64,000 nt of DNA from JBAOHV01 sp963714875 (lineage in GTDB: Bacteria; Actinomycetota; Acidimicrobiia; Acidimicrobiales; Microtrichaceae), in assembly GCA_963714875.1 (NCBI GenBank), contig CAVQQI010000014.1:209721-273720 (forward strand), in the 5' to 3' direction. Below are positions 37,621 to 47,443 of the stretch, one piece after another (within the stretch, counting starts at the first letter, position 1; each line of letters starts with the position of its first letter). The notes under the pieces are model-generated. The model was given only the letters and a program-made list of their open reading frames with translations, was not told where the DNA came from and did not search any database. Both the position numbers and the translations under genes were made by a program.

Positions 37621-39043
37621 TCACAGCTCGGTGCTGAAGCGGTGCCCGGACCGGGCCATCAGCACCGCCACGCCGATGATCAGCAGCCCCGACACCGAGA
37701 TGAGCAGGGGCACGCGCCCCTCTCCGGGGAAGTACCAACCGATCGCCCACGGCACGAAGACCAGCAGACCGATCGCGCGCCGACCGGTGACAAGCGCCAC
37801 CCGCCCGCGCAGCATCGACACACCGAGCAGGGCGAGCGAGGTGAGGAGACCCGAGATCGTCGCCACGCCGGGCGACTCGATCGCCACGACGGCACAGGCG
37901 ACCAGCATCGTGGCTGCACCGAGGACCTCGAGCACGATCGGCGCGCGGGTGAGGCGACCGACGCCGACCAGGGTGACGACCAGTCCGACTGCCCACAGCG
38001 TGGCGCCGGTCGCCACGGCGGCGTCGGCGGCCATGATCCCGACCAGCGGTGGCAGGGACTGGAAGATGGTGATCGCACCGATCACGCACAGCACCACGAT
38101 GGACGCGACGTCGGACACCACGTGGCGGAGCAGCGCCAGCGTCACCACAGCGGCGCCCGGACGCGACGACGAACACCAACGCGAAGCCGGGGTCGTCGCC
38201 GATCGCCACGAAGCTGCCGACACCGACCGCGATCGCTCCGACGACGACCTCGAGGACGGGGAAGGTGGTGAGCCTGCGGACCCCCACCGCCAGGAGCCCC
38301 GCGCCCGCGACCCACACCGCCAGTCCGGCGATCGTCGTGCCCGCGGGTTCGGCCAGCCCGGTGCCCACCGCCAGCACCACCGGCCACCAGCGCCACGAGT
38401 TGCTGCACCGGGCGGGAGCGTCCGCAGCCACATCAGTCCGCTCGTCAACGGCGACCGCAGCAGCGGTGCACGCCACCACGGGTCCCGCCGGGTCGCGAGC
38501 CGAGCAGCTCGATCGCTGCGATCGCGGCGGCGACGGCGACCGCTGCGGTCGCCAGGGTCCACAGGAAGGCGCGGAGCCGCGCCATCGCCGCGTCGCGGCG
38601 TTCGGGCACCGCCAGACCGGCACCGATGAGCGCCGCGGCGGTCAGGCCGCTGAGGGCGAGCTGGGCGCCCACGAGCCAGATCGGCCCAGAAGTGGGCCAC
38701 CAGCAACACCACGCCGGTCACGGCCAGTGCGCCGCCGAGGTAGCCCAGGATCTCGATCATCGCGACCAGGGCGGGTCGCCGGTGCAGTTCGGGCACCGGC
38801 CCAGCGACCGGGCTCGCCGCAGCGGGGGCGTGAACGACCGGGACACCCGCCGGTGCAGCGGTCGCCTCGTAGTCCGCGATCCGCTCGGCCTGTTCCTCGT
38901 CGATCAGGCCGAGCTCGAGTCCACGTCGCGAGCTTCGCCGTCACGGGCTGGGTCGGCGCTGTCGCCGACCCACTCCGGGCGCGCAGCACGGCACCGATGA
39001 CGACCACCCCGAACCAGAGCACGAGCGCAGCGACCGCGACCAT
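37621..39043 (-). CDS. DUF2157-like polytopic membrane protein, multiple frameshifts
   Basis: The N-terminus has one helix (VAVAALVLWFGVVVIGAVL), then a LELGLIDEEQAERIADYE segment typical of DUF2157 proteins, and then more than ten hydrophobic helices (ILGYLGGALAVTGVVLLVAHFW, PIVLEVLGAATMLVACAVVAIE, LLISVSGLLIIGVAVLMA). The coding frame switches near 38930, 38690, 38480 and 38155. ATG 39043 has GGGAGG upstream. The function of the family is unknown. The large number of breaks in smoothly continuing protein suggests sequence errors. Confidence 0.68.
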
Positions 39044-39191
39044 GCACCGCCTCCCTTCACGCCCAGCATGTGTGGGCGTGGGGAACACGGCTAGGGCACG
39101 AAGTCACCGGGCCACCGTGGCCCTGCTCTCGCTCGGACCGCGGCTCGAACGTGGCGTCGTGGCGCCAGCGATGCCCGAGCCGCGGGCGCGG

Positions 39192-39407
39192 TCAGATCTC
39201 GTCGTCGAGTCGGAATCCGATCTTCATGGCCACCTGGAAGTGGGCGACCTCACCATCGACCACCTGGCCGCGGATCTCGGTCGTCTCGAACCACTCGACG
39301 TGACGCAGCGTCGACGCGGCCCGCGCGACGCCGTTGCGGATCGCCTGCTGCACCGAGTCGGGCGAGGTCCCGACGACTTCGGTGATCCGGTAGGTGCGGT
39401 TCGACAT
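39192..39407 (-). CDS. dodecin flavoprotein
   Basis: The 71-residue protein matches dodecin along its length: YRITEVVGTSPDSVQQAI, then VEWFETTEIRGQV with the flavin-stacking Trp, and HFQVAMKIGFRL at the end. Dodecins form hollow dodecamers that store FMN or related flavins and may bind coenzyme A. The gene stands alone. Confidence 0.92.
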   Translation of the reverse strand: MSNRTYRITEVVGTSPDSVQQAIRNGVARAASTLRHVEWFETTEIRGQVVDGEVAHFQVAMKIGFRLDDEI

Positions 39408-39586
39408 GGGTGCTCCCTGGTCTCGTGGTCACCTCAGTCTCGCGCCCACGCCGGCGAGGGGTCGGCAGGATCCGCTGCTGCGCCGCCGTCGATCGACGCA
39501 ACCGGTCCCGCCGTTTCCCGCCGCATGCCGACAGGGTCCACAGCTACGGTTCGGAACCACCACTCCTAGGACGAGAAGGCCCTCAC

Positions 39587-39856
39587 ATGGCGTACATCAT
39601 CATTCAGCATCAGGTTGCCGACTTCGACGCATGGCGACCGGTCTACGAGGCCGATCAGCCCGGGCGAGCGGCGGCGGGAGTGACCGACGTCGCGATCCTG
39701 CGCGATGCCGACGACCCGAACTCGGTGTGGGGCGTGCATGAGGGCGACCCCGCGATCATCGGCACGATGATGTCCGACCCGGAGCGCGCGGCGAAGATGC
39801 AGGAGGCCGGTGTGACCAGCCCTCCGACCATCTACGTCGCGGACGTGGCCGGCTGA
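39587..39856 (+). CDS. dimeric alpha-beta barrel (ABM-like) protein
   Basis: The 89-residue product starts MAYIIIQHQVADFDAWRPVY and ends PPTIYVADVAG, which fits the ferredoxin-like dimeric barrel of antibiotic-biosynthesis-monooxygenase and cyclase-like proteins. ATG 39587 was chosen; GAGAAGG lies upstream, and the longer frame before it has non-coding composition. No catalytic residue can be named with certainty. Confidence 0.75.
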   Translation: MAYIIIQHQVADFDAWRPVYEADQPGRAAAGVTDVAILRDADDPNSVWGVHEGDPAIIGTMMSDPERAAKMQEAGVTSPPTIYVADVAG

Positions 39857-39967
39857 TCTGAGGGGCTCGAACCCCACACACCCGACGGTGCTGGCAGGGA
39901 CCTTGGCCCCTTCACTCCGACAGCGGCACCCTGCGATCCTTGAACAGCCGGACACAGGGAACAGGTG

Positions 39968-40432
39968 ATGGATCGAGCACCCGAACAAGGACGCCGTGCC
40001 GGCTACGTGATCGCCGTGGCGATCAACGCGGTGTTGCTGTGGGTCAGCCACCAGTTGCTCGACTGGGGGTGGCCGCGCTTCCTGACCGAGGACTTCGAGG
40101 AGCTGCTGCCCGTGATCACCTTGTCGCTCGTGGCGAGCATGGTGGTGAACGCGCTGTTCGTCGTCGCGGATCCGCCGTGGTTCAAGTCGCTGTGCAACGT
40201 GGTGACCTCGGCGATCTCGCTCGCGGTGGCCGTGCGGACCTGGCAGGTGTTCCCGTTCGACTTCTCGTCCTACGCCGTCGACTGGTCGACGATCGCGCGT
40301 GTCGTGGTGATCGTGGCGGCAGTCGGTTCAGCCATCGCCACGTTGGTCAACCTGGTGAACGTGGCACGTGAGCTCACGCGCTCGGGCCGCCCCACCGAGT
40401 TGGACCCGGGGTCGCCCACCGGGACCCGGTGA
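39968..40432 (+). CDS. four-helix membrane protein of unknown function
   Basis: Hydrophobic segments lie near residues 12-31 (GYVIAVAINAVLLWVSHQLL), 45-66 (PVITLSLVASMVVNALFVV), 75-92 and 110-132 (VVVIVAAVGSAIATLVNLV). No known family was recognised. ATG 39968 has AGGGA upstream, with an adjacent GTG at 39965. The gene is convergent with the secreted-protein gene ending at 40458. Confidence 0.7.
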   Translation: MDRAPEQGRRAGYVIAVAINAVLLWVSHQLLDWGWPRFLTEDFEELLPVITLSLVASMVVNALFVVADPPWFKSLCNVVTSAISLAVAVRTWQVFPFDFSSYAVDWSTIARVVVIVAAVGSAIATLVNLVNVARELTRSGRPTELDPGSPTGTR

Positions 40433-40457
40433 GTCGTCAGGCGACGTTCGGGCCAGG

Positions 40458-41225
40458 TCAGAACGCGGGCCACATCCCGGGCGTCGGCCGCGGGTAGCCG
40501 GGGTTGAACCAGCGCAGGATCCGCGACACCAGGTCCAAGAACGCGGGCAGCGGCGGCAGGGGTTCGGAGGACACCTCGTGGAAGGCACGGACCCCGAGGA
40601 GCGTGTCGTGGTAGGTGAGCAGATCGTTCAGGCCGAACTGTTCACGGAGCCCGACCGTCACGAACAGCTTGCCGGGCACGTCGGGGGGCCCGTACGCCAC
40701 CAGGTGGTAGCGCCCCGACGCGGGCACGGGGCGCAGGCTCGTGACCCAGATCCTGTCGCGGGTCCCGGTGAACTCCTCGTTGAACCTGGTCGGTGGACCG
40801 GTGGGATCGAGCACGGTCACCCCGGCGCCCGCGGGCACCTCGAAGGGCACGTCGTCGTTGCCGAGGCCGGGGCCGACCAGTGCGAGCTGGGGGCGGTACG
40901 CCGCGAGGCGGGCGATGTCGGGGGTGCCGAGCTGCGCGTACAGGAACTGCCCGGCGCGCAGGTCCACCGCGAGCCAGAACGACGTGCGCCCGGCCATGTC
41001 CTGATAGGCGACCTGGGACAGATCGGGGTCGGTGACCACCAGCGCGGTCTCGGCGCTGTCATGGGGCTGGCCGTCCTGGATCGGGGTGTGCGCCGAGGCG
41101 GTCGACGGCATCGCCACCAGGGCGACCGCCACGAGCATCGCGACGACCACGGCCCGCGCCGGACGGATGCTCCGCCGACGGGCGTCGGTCGGACGACCGC
41201 TGGTCGGACGGCTGTCGGATCGCAT
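40458..41225 (-). CDS. secreted protein of unknown function
   Basis: A Sec signal peptide (VVVAMLVAVALVAMPSTASA) is cut before HTP. The mature part of about 210 residues is probably beta-rich, with VAYQDMAGRTSFWLAVDL and GRYHLVAYGPPDVPG. No family was recognised. ATG 41225 has GGGAGG six bases upstream; the adjacent ATG at 41228 is too close to it. It follows the mycothiol-isomerase-fold gene by 46 bases on the same strand, so they may share a transcript. Confidence 0.7.
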   Translation of the reverse strand: MRSDSRPTSGRPTDARRRSIRPARAVVVAMLVAVALVAMPSTASAHTPIQDGQPHDSAETALVVTDPDLSQVAYQDMAGRTSFWLAVDLRAGQFLYAQLGTPDIARLAAYRPQLALVGPGLGNDDVPFEVPAGAGVTVLDPTGPPTRFNEEFTGTRDRIWVTSLRPVPASGRYHLVAYGPPDVPGKLFVTVGLREQFGLNDLLTYHDTLLGVRAFHEVSSEPLPPLPAFLDLVSRILRWFNPGYPRPTPGMWPAF

Positions 41226-41271
41226 CATCGACCTCCCTGTGGTCGTGGAACGGTCATCGGTCCCGAGGGCC

Positions 41272-41860
41272 TCACCGGGACCACCCGGGGTCGCGGCCGA
41301 GGAACGCGACCAGCTCGTCCAGCGGCGACACGTCGCTGACGTGGACCTCGGGCCCGAACATCCCCGGCACCCGGACCGAGTCGTCGACCCACATACGAGC
41401 ACCGGCCAGGGTCGTGCGGACCACCTCGTCGTCGACGTCCATCTCGACCCCGAGGCCGCGGGCGATGTCCCAGCCGTGCACGACCATCTCGATGAGCTCG
41501 AACCCGACGAGCTGGACACCGGTGGTCGGTGCCCACGGCATGGCGTAGGTCGACTCGAGGCGGCCGGGCTCGCCGAACGCTGCCAGGAGCCGGTCGACCG
41601 AGGAGCGCAGGGCCACGTCGGCCGGCTCGGCGTCGAGATCCGGGTCGAGGTCCGCATCGAAGCGGAGCTCGCCGCCCTCGCCCACCTCGGCGAACGCCCG
41701 GACCCCACCGATCAGGTGCGCCGCCACCTCGTGCGACGGTCATCTCCGGGCAGGGGCTGGGCCGGTCCCGGTTCGTGGGCCCGAGCCGCTGGAGCACCGC
41801 ACCGGTCGACCGTGCGGCACGGTCGAGCATCTCGACGACATCGTCATCCAATGGGTCCAT
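41272..41860 (-). CDS. TIGR03086/maleylpyruvate-isomerase-fold protein, one frameshift
   Basis: The N-terminus (VVEMLDRAARSTGAVLQRLG, SPCPEMTV) and the rest (AAHLIGGVRAFAEVGEGG, LIEMVVHGWDIARGLG) are in two frames. Removing one surplus base near 41740 gives CPEMTVHEVAAHLIGG, the standard metal-binding helix. The conserved HGWDIA carries the second His. The enzymatic role is not established. It is a second member of the family besides 32486. Confidence 0.75.
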
Positions 41861-42032
41861 GTGGTGACGGTAAACGGCCTCCGACCCGCGACGGGAGGGC
41901 CAGACGTCCCGAAACGCGCCGATCCAACGGTGCGGTGGGCAGGCAGTGCTCAGCGGCGACGGCAGGTCGAATGTGATCCGTCGCGGTGGACTCCAGCGCC
42001 GTGGTCACGGCGAGCTGGGGGATCGACCGTGT

Positions 42033-43211
42033 TCAGCGGCCGGGGACCTCGTCCTCGACCGAGACCACGAGCCGCATCTCGAGCGACATCCGCACGACCT
42101 GTCGGCGGGCTGCCCGGGAGGCCGCCAACCATTCCTCGGAGCGGTCGCCGCACACGCTCGCAGGATTCGCTGCTGCGTCGTCGAGCGCGGCGGTCATGGC
42201 ACCGACCGCGTCGCGCAGGGCCGGTGTCGTCGGCACGGACAGCTCGGGGCGTCCCGCTGCGGTCACCGCTGCGACGAGCCCGTCGACGTCACCCGCTCCG
42301 ACCGCCGACTCGGCATCCTCCAACGCCCGGTAGCACCACTCCGCGACGTCCTCACCCGGCAGCACCCCCGACCCGTGCGGTGTGCTCAGGGTGTTGAACA
42401 CGTAGCCGGTGCGGTGGTCCATCTCCGAGCGGAAGTACCACCGCTGGTCGTCGTCGTGCAGGAACGTCCAGATGTCGTTGATGGCCAGGTCGTCGTCGCG
42501 CTCGAGGAACGAGTCGGTCGCGAGCCCGTAGCGGAGCTGGTGACGCCGACGATCGACGCTGCGCCCGTCGGCCAGGACCAGCGGCTGGGTGATCTGCTGC
42601 AGCGGGATCCACAGGTTCAACAACAGCATCGAGGCGTCGTGGTTGTGCCCGTCCGGTGAGTCGTGGACGAACAGGTCGGGCGCCCGGCCGTCCATCAGCT
42701 GGGTCATCGGCGTGCCGTACACGTCCTGGTCGGCGTGCACCGAGGTGGCGCCGCCGTGGTCGTTCATCCCCGCGGACCGGGGACCCACCAGCGACATGCG
42801 GTTGGGCCCGGCGGTGCGCATGATGAACCCCTCCTCGGAGAGGTACTGCACCCGCAACGATCCCCCGCCCGAGGTCGGCAGCACGGACCCGTCGAGTGCG
42901 GCCCTGACGGCGGCCGCCTGGTCGTCGGTGATCCGACCCGCCAGGCGAACCTCGGCGCAGACCGACTGCAGTTCGTCCAACCCCGACAGGTCCACCGTGT
43001 CGAACCCGTACCCGGCCAGGTCGGGCTGTGCAGCGCCGCCGGCGGCGCAGTCGACGGCCGGGCAGACGTGTGCTTCCACGCCCTCGCCGCCGTAGGGCGC
43101 TCCAGCCCTCGGCCCCGCGCGCCGCAGCCCCGGATGGTCCGGATCGTCGATGGCCAGCGAGTCGGGCGTGAAGCCCAACTCCACCGGGTACGTCGCGTCG
43201 GTGAGCATCAT
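42033..43211 (-). CDS. CmcJ/NvfI-like oxidoreductase
   Basis: The central part (SVHADQDVYGTP, LLLNLWIPLQQITQPLVLADGRSV) and the region around WYFRSEMDHRTGYVFNTL match the GA4-desaturase/CmcJ family, which includes the cephamycin 7-alpha-methoxylation component and fungal NvfI-type oxygenases. His and Asp in HADQD and the later Arg could bind Fe(II) and 2-oxoglutarate. The C-terminal 100 residues are additional. The start at 43211 (two adjacent ATGs) lacks a clear ribosome site and the frame stays open to 43355. The substrate is unknown. Confidence 0.62.
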   Translation of the reverse strand: MMLTDATYPVELGFTPDSLAIDDPDHPGLRRAGPRAGAPYGGEGVEAHVCPAVDCAAGGAAQPDLAGYGFDTVDLSGLDELQSVCAEVRLAGRITDDQAAAVRAALDGSVLPTSGGGSLRVQYLSEEGFIMRTAGPNRMSLVGPRSAGMNDHGGATSVHADQDVYGTPMTQLMDGRAPDLFVHDSPDGHNHDASMLLLNLWIPLQQITQPLVLADGRSVDRRRHQLRYGLATDSFLERDDDLAINDIWTFLHDDDQRWYFRSEMDHRTGYVFNTLSTPHGSGVLPGEDVAEWCYRALEDAESAVGAGDVDGLVAAVTAAGRPELSVPTTPALRDAVGAMTAALDDAAANPASVCGDRSEEWLAASRAARRQVVRMSLEMRLVVSVEDEVPGR

Positions 43212-43405
43212 CGGAGGACGCACCAGGCGCCGGCCCGGAAGTGGTGGGGAACGTCGAGATCGGACACGGGGAGAGGGTACCCAAGCGTGTGGGTCCCGGG
43301 TCCTGCCGACCGCGCCACCCCCGTGCGCTGAGCCGCAGGATGGTCCCGAGCGCACCCCGGCGGACCACGCCGTCGGTCGGTCCCGGGCCGGCCCCGCGGT
43401 CGGGG

Positions 43406-44695
43406 TCAGACCGGTTGGGACCAGAGGCCGGCGGTACCGCTACGGCGGCCGGTGAGCACGACCCGCGAACCGTCGGCGGACAGGAACCGGCCGCCCCAGA
43501 CCTGCCACCGGGCGAACGGCACCTGGTCGTAGTCGTCGGTCACCCGGTCGGTCGCGGAGGTGCCCAGGTCGCGGACGAACAGGTCCCACCCGCCGTTCTG
43601 GTCGGTGGCGACCACGTCGTCGGCGTCGGTGAGGAACGCCACGGTGTCGCCGTCGTCGCTGATCGACCCCAGCGGATACCGCACGTTCGTGACACCCGGG
43701 CCGAACGGCAACGAGTTCAGCGCCCACCCACCCGAGGGGGTGATCCCGGCCGCGCCGCCCCCGGTGGTCGCGAGCCGGTACGTCGAGGTCACGGTGTCCT
43801 TCACGTAGAGGTCGTCGGCGGCGTTCGTGTCCGCCGCCACCAGGCCGACCCGGTCGGTGGAGAACAGGACGTACCTGCCGTCGGAGCTCATGGCGATGAC
43901 GACGTCGGTGCCGGGACCGCCGGCCACCAGCGGCGTGGCCGTTGCGCCCTGACGGTCGTGGACCACGTCGTCGGCCGCGACGTAGCGACCGTCCGCCGAC
44001 AGGCGGACCTGGGAGTTCTCGGCCGTGCCCAGGTCGGAGAAACCCTGACCGTCCACGAACACCACCGCCCGACGGGCGGAGCCCGGTGGCACGACGGCGG
44101 CGAAGGCGACCACGGTGCCGTCGTCGGACACCTCGAGCGGGCCCGATGCCCACGGGTCGCCGGGCCCGGAGGCCACCATCAGCGAGGTCTGACCGGTGCT
44201 GCGGTCCCAGCGGTACAGATGACGCTGGGACTGGTCGTCGACGACGAACACGACGTGGTCGCCGTTGGCTGACATCCCGCCGGCGAAGGGCACCACCGGC
44301 TCGGCCGTGGTGAACTCACCGCCCCCGGGTCGGATCGACACGCGGGTGGTGGTACCCGCGACCCGGTCCCGGACGAACCAGTCCAGTCCGTCCAGGGTCA
44401 TCGGCGCACCGGCGTTCGTGTCCCCCGTGACCAGGTTCGTCGCGACCGAGTTGAACAGCACATGGCGGCCGTCGGCGGACTGCGTGGCGTAGCCGTCGAC
44501 CCAGCAGCAACCGTCGTTCGCAGCGGCACCGCCCGTCGCCACGTCCACCCGCTGGAGCGGCGCGGTCGGAGCCGGCGGCGGGCCGCAGGCTGCGGCCAGT
44601 CCCACGACCACCGTCGCCGCGACCGCCCACATGCCCCGGCTCACCGTGGTCCTCGTCGCGCCTGAGCCTGTCCCCTTCGTCGTCCACCGTCGCAT
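43406..44695 (-). CDS. TolB/WD-like beta-propeller lipoprotein
   Basis: After a basic N-terminus and the signal WAVAATVVVGLAAAC (lipobox LAAAC) the protein has six or more propeller blades with the unit S(A/D)DGR.V.F.S or similar (QSADGRHVLFNSVA, SANGDHVVFVVD, SSDGRYVLFSTD, SDDGDTVAFLTD). These are the TolB/PD40 type found in secreted actinobacterial proteins. ATG 44695 was chosen, with GCGAGG upstream. It is a scaffold or binding protein outside the membrane. Confidence 0.8.
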   Translation of the reverse strand: MRRWTTKGTGSGATRTTVSRGMWAVAATVVVGLAAACGPPPAPTAPLQRVDVATGGAAANDGCCWVDGYATQSADGRHVLFNSVATNLVTGDTNAGAPMTLDGLDWFVRDRVAGTTTRVSIRPGGGEFTTAEPVVPFAGGMSANGDHVVFVVDDQSQRHLYRWDRSTGQTSLMVASGPGDPWASGPLEVSDDGTVVAFAAVVPPGSARRAVVFVDGQGFSDLGTAENSQVRLSADGRYVAADDVVHDRQGATATPLVAGGPGTDVVIAMSSDGRYVLFSTDRVGLVAADTNAADDLYVKDTVTSTYRLATTGGGAAGITPSGGWALNSLPFGPGVTNVRYPLGSISDDGDTVAFLTDADDVVATDQNGGWDLFVRDLGTSATDRVTDDYDQVPFARWQVWGGRFLSADGSRVVLTGRRSGTAGLWSQPV

Positions 44696-44831
44696 GTCCC
44701 GCACCTCGCCCCCCGAGCGTCGCTGTCCATGGCGAGGATGCCCCACCCAACGGGAACGCGCAGTCCGATCCGAACCGGTCGCTGCTGGCAGGGGCGGTCG
44801 GAGGCCCGGTCGGCGCCTCGACCACCTCCGC

Positions 44832-45513
44832 TCACGGGGACCGGTCGTGGTCCACCGCCGCTTCGAGCATCACCGACATCTCGCGGCACATCGTGCCGAA
44901 CCACCGCACGAACTCGTCGCGGGGCATCGACCCGAGGGCCTCGCTGGGCACCGTCGTATCGACGGCCCGACGCACCGCACCCAGGAGTACCTCGACCAGT
45001 CTCGCCATCTCCTGTTGGGCGGGCAACGGGAGCGGTCCACCGTCGGGCAGCCGCTCGGCCACCTCGGCGCCGATCGTCGTCAGCATCATGTGGGTGAACT
45101 GCGCCATCGTCGCCGCGACGCGCGCGTCGCTGCCGGCCAGGTCGGCGAACGCGACCGCCTCCCAGCGACGGTCGAACATCCAGGTTGCATAGGCCACACC
45201 CATCGCCTCGACGAACTCGCCGAGATCAGTGACGTCGGCGAGCTCGGCACGGGTCCGCTCGACGGTCGCAGTTGCATCGTCCAGGTAAGCGACGGCGACA
45301 TCGGCCCACGAGCGCGTCCTTCGACGGCCACCGGAGGTAGAGCGAGCTGCGGGAGACGTCGGCCTCGGCGCAGATCTCGTCGATGGTGATGGTGGTCACC
45401 GAACCTCCCCTCGCCAGCAGCGCGGCGACGGCGGCGAGCACGTTCTCGCGCCGGCGGGCCGAGCGCTGCTGGTGGGCGGGCCGGGACCGGCCAGCCCCTT
45501 GGTCCTGCGCCAC
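44832..45513 (-). CDS. TetR-family regulator, one frameshift
   Basis: The N-terminal domain has VLAAVAALLARGG, ITIDEICAEADVSRSSLYL and RWPSKDALV, the normal TetR helix-turn-helix. The frame slips near 45315, right after the DNA-binding domain, and the ligand domain continues in another frame (GVAYATWMFDRRWEAVAFADL to the stop). The GTG at 45513 has GGAGG upstream. It may regulate the propeller lipoprotein gene 136 bases downstream, but no operator was seen. Confidence 0.72.
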
Positions 45514-45688
45514 AACACCTCCCCCGCACGTCGACGATGCGACGAGGGTAGCCGTCGCCCCGCCAGCGGCTCCGGCCGGACATCTGCGGGAACGGCTCCT
45601 CCTCGGACAGCGGTGCAGGCGCGTCCGGGCCGCGCCGCGCTGCGGGTCGACCACCGGTCCGACAGGCACTCGCACCGAGCGGTTGTGC

Positions 45689-46691
45689 TCAGTCGTCGAC
45701 GGCGCCGACTCCGTAGGGCTCGGGCTCGGCGTACCAGACGATGAGGTGGAGTTGCTCGATGCGATCGAGCCTGCCGTGGTCGTCGGGTTCGGATTCGAGC
45801 CAGACGATGGTGTCGTCGACGGGGCAGCCGCCGTGGAGGCTGAGGACCGGCTCGTCGGTGCCCTCCACGCGACCCACCAGGAAGATGACGCCGTCCTTGT
45901 CGAACGGATCGAGCTGACGCAGCTCGCCCCGCAGCACCACCCTGCACGGTCCGGCGACCAACCAGAGCTCACCAGAACTCGTCAGGCTCACGATCACCTC
46001 ACCCCACGGGAGCTGATCCATGATGGCGAGCAACGGCGCCAGCTCGATGCGCAGCTGCACCTCGATGCCGGAGTCGAGTTCGCGCGACATCGCCCCGCAG
46101 CCGGACCTCCGCTGCACGGTCGACGCCGCGACGGTCGGTGCCGGCGAGCACCAACGCTTCACCCCAGATGCTGAAGGTCCCGACGGGTGGGCCGCTCACC
46201 GGGACGCCGACCGGGGTGAGTGCGGCTGCTGTCAGGGCGCGTCGCAGCGCGGTCATGTCGGTGGTGACGGTGGCGAGCACCGCAGCCGGAGCCGGCGGAC
46301 AAAGGGTGGGGATGGGGTCCCGGTACGGCAGATCGAACCGGGCGTCGCAGCCATCCCCTGCGACCACTGCGGCGACCGTGCCGTTCTCGTCTCGACGATC
46401 GTCGATGGTGACCCGGCAGAACGGCCCGTCCTCCCCGGCGGTCTCCACCGCGAACCACACCGCTCTCGCGGTCATCCAGACCGGCCCGCCCAGCCCGGGG
46501 ATCGAGCCGCCGCATCGGACGTCGACGGTCATGGTGCCGTCGGTGAGAGTCCAGATCCGACCGGCCCGGGACTGCGACAGCTGCGCGCCGGGGTACGGGC
46601 CGTCCTCGCGGGGCGACACCGCAACGAGCAGCCGAGCCACCAGGTCCCACTCCTCGGTGTTGATCGCCATCACGTCGTCGTCCGTGTGCAT
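45689..46691 (-). CDS. unknown protein, distant sliding-clamp-like pattern, one frameshift
   Basis: The product has about 330 residues: MAINTEEWDLVARLLVAVS, then ARAVWFAVETAGEDGPFCRV, TALRRALTAAALTPVG, WGEALVLAGTDRRGVDRAAEVR and, in another frame after about 46095, QLPWGEVIVSLTSSGELWLVAG. The alternation of helices with G..L.L.ATD.R-like and G.V.V.L...GEL strands recalls DnaN sliding clamps, but this is weak. The transcript has one of the six shared promoters (46725-46751). It is divergent from the second riboswitch-like leader. The function is unknown. Confidence 0.55.
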
Positions 46692-46724
46692 CAGTTCCAC
46701 CCGCACTCCTCCGTCCGACACACA

Positions 46725-46751
46725 CGAGTGGAGTGGAGACGAGATGTGACA
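46725..46751 (-). promoter_or_regulatory. shared ECF-type promoter, site 1
   Basis: On the minus strand TGTCACATCT (46751-46742) is followed after 12 bases by ACTCG (46729-46725), 33 bases before the ATG at 46691. The same element occurs five more times between 51887 and 59558. Confidence 0.78.
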
Positions 46752-46813
46752 CGGCAGTCGGACCACGAATTCGCTGGCCCCAGTGTCGGACCCCACCGAT
46801 AGCGTCGGCGGTG

Positions 46814-46906
46814 CTGCATCCAGAAGGCCCGAGAGTCCCGGCTCCGTGACGGCCTGGCAACCCCCGATTCCGTCGGGACGGTGCCCCAGCCGGGTCCGAT
46901 GAGGAG
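46814..46906 (+). promoter_or_regulatory. SAM-riboswitch-like (S-box clan) leader, copy 2
   Basis: A block of 51 bases starting at CATCCAGAAG is identical to copy 1. P3 keeps the stem CCCGA/TCGGG while its loop changes from CTCG to TTCCG, and P4 changes sequence but keeps a CGGT/GCCG pairing. P1 (GCATC with GATG) and the overlap with GAGGAG are retained. Stem conservation with loop change supports a functional RNA. Upstream sequence (GAATTCG, TGTCGGACCCC) is also shared, so the promoter was duplicated too. Confidence 0.62.
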
Positions 46907-46911
46907 CATCC

Positions 46912-47341
46912 ATGTCACCACGTCCCGAGTTCCTGACCACGCGCGCCGAACAGGTGCACCCGATCCAGGTACGGCTCGCGTTCCTGACCGACAACGACCA
47001 GGCACGACCGGCGCTGCTGCGCTCGGTCGACGGTGACCGCGTCGAGCTGCGCGGGCTCGACGGCAGCGAGCACACCGTCCGGGTGCACCAGGGCGACCGG
47101 CTCGCCGCTGTGCTCGACCGCCACGACCTGTGCCGGCTGCCGCGGTGAGCCGCTCGTGATGGTCAACGAGCGGTACGGCGTGCTGGCGGTGGCGACCGGG
47201 CCCGCCACTCCGCCGTCGAAGCTGGCGATGCTGATCGTGTGTGACCTGGGCGACGACGGCGGTGTCGTCGAGCTGCTCAGCAGCAGCGACGACCAGCCGT
47301 CGTGGCAGATGTTCGCGATCGTTCCGGACCCACCGGGGTGA
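46912..47341 (+). CDS. unknown protein controlled by an S-box-like leader, paralog 2, one frameshift
   Basis: The N-terminus (MSPRPEFLTTRAEQVHPIQV) and C-terminus (LSSSDDQPSWQMFAI) match the protein at 36109. A frame change near 47145 (after DLCRLP) joins to GEPLVMVNERYGVLAVATGPA, which restores the paralog alignment. If the break is real the product is cut to 78 residues. GAGGAG lies five to six bases before the ATG. The function is unknown; see copy 1. Confidence 0.68.
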
Positions 47342-47443
47342 GCGACAGTCCGCGGCGTGGCGGTGGGGCGCTGCTGCGAGGTGGCTAGGGCGCCGGCATC
47401 CCGCCACTGTAGGCGGATCGACGAACCCAGGCGGGGCCGATCC

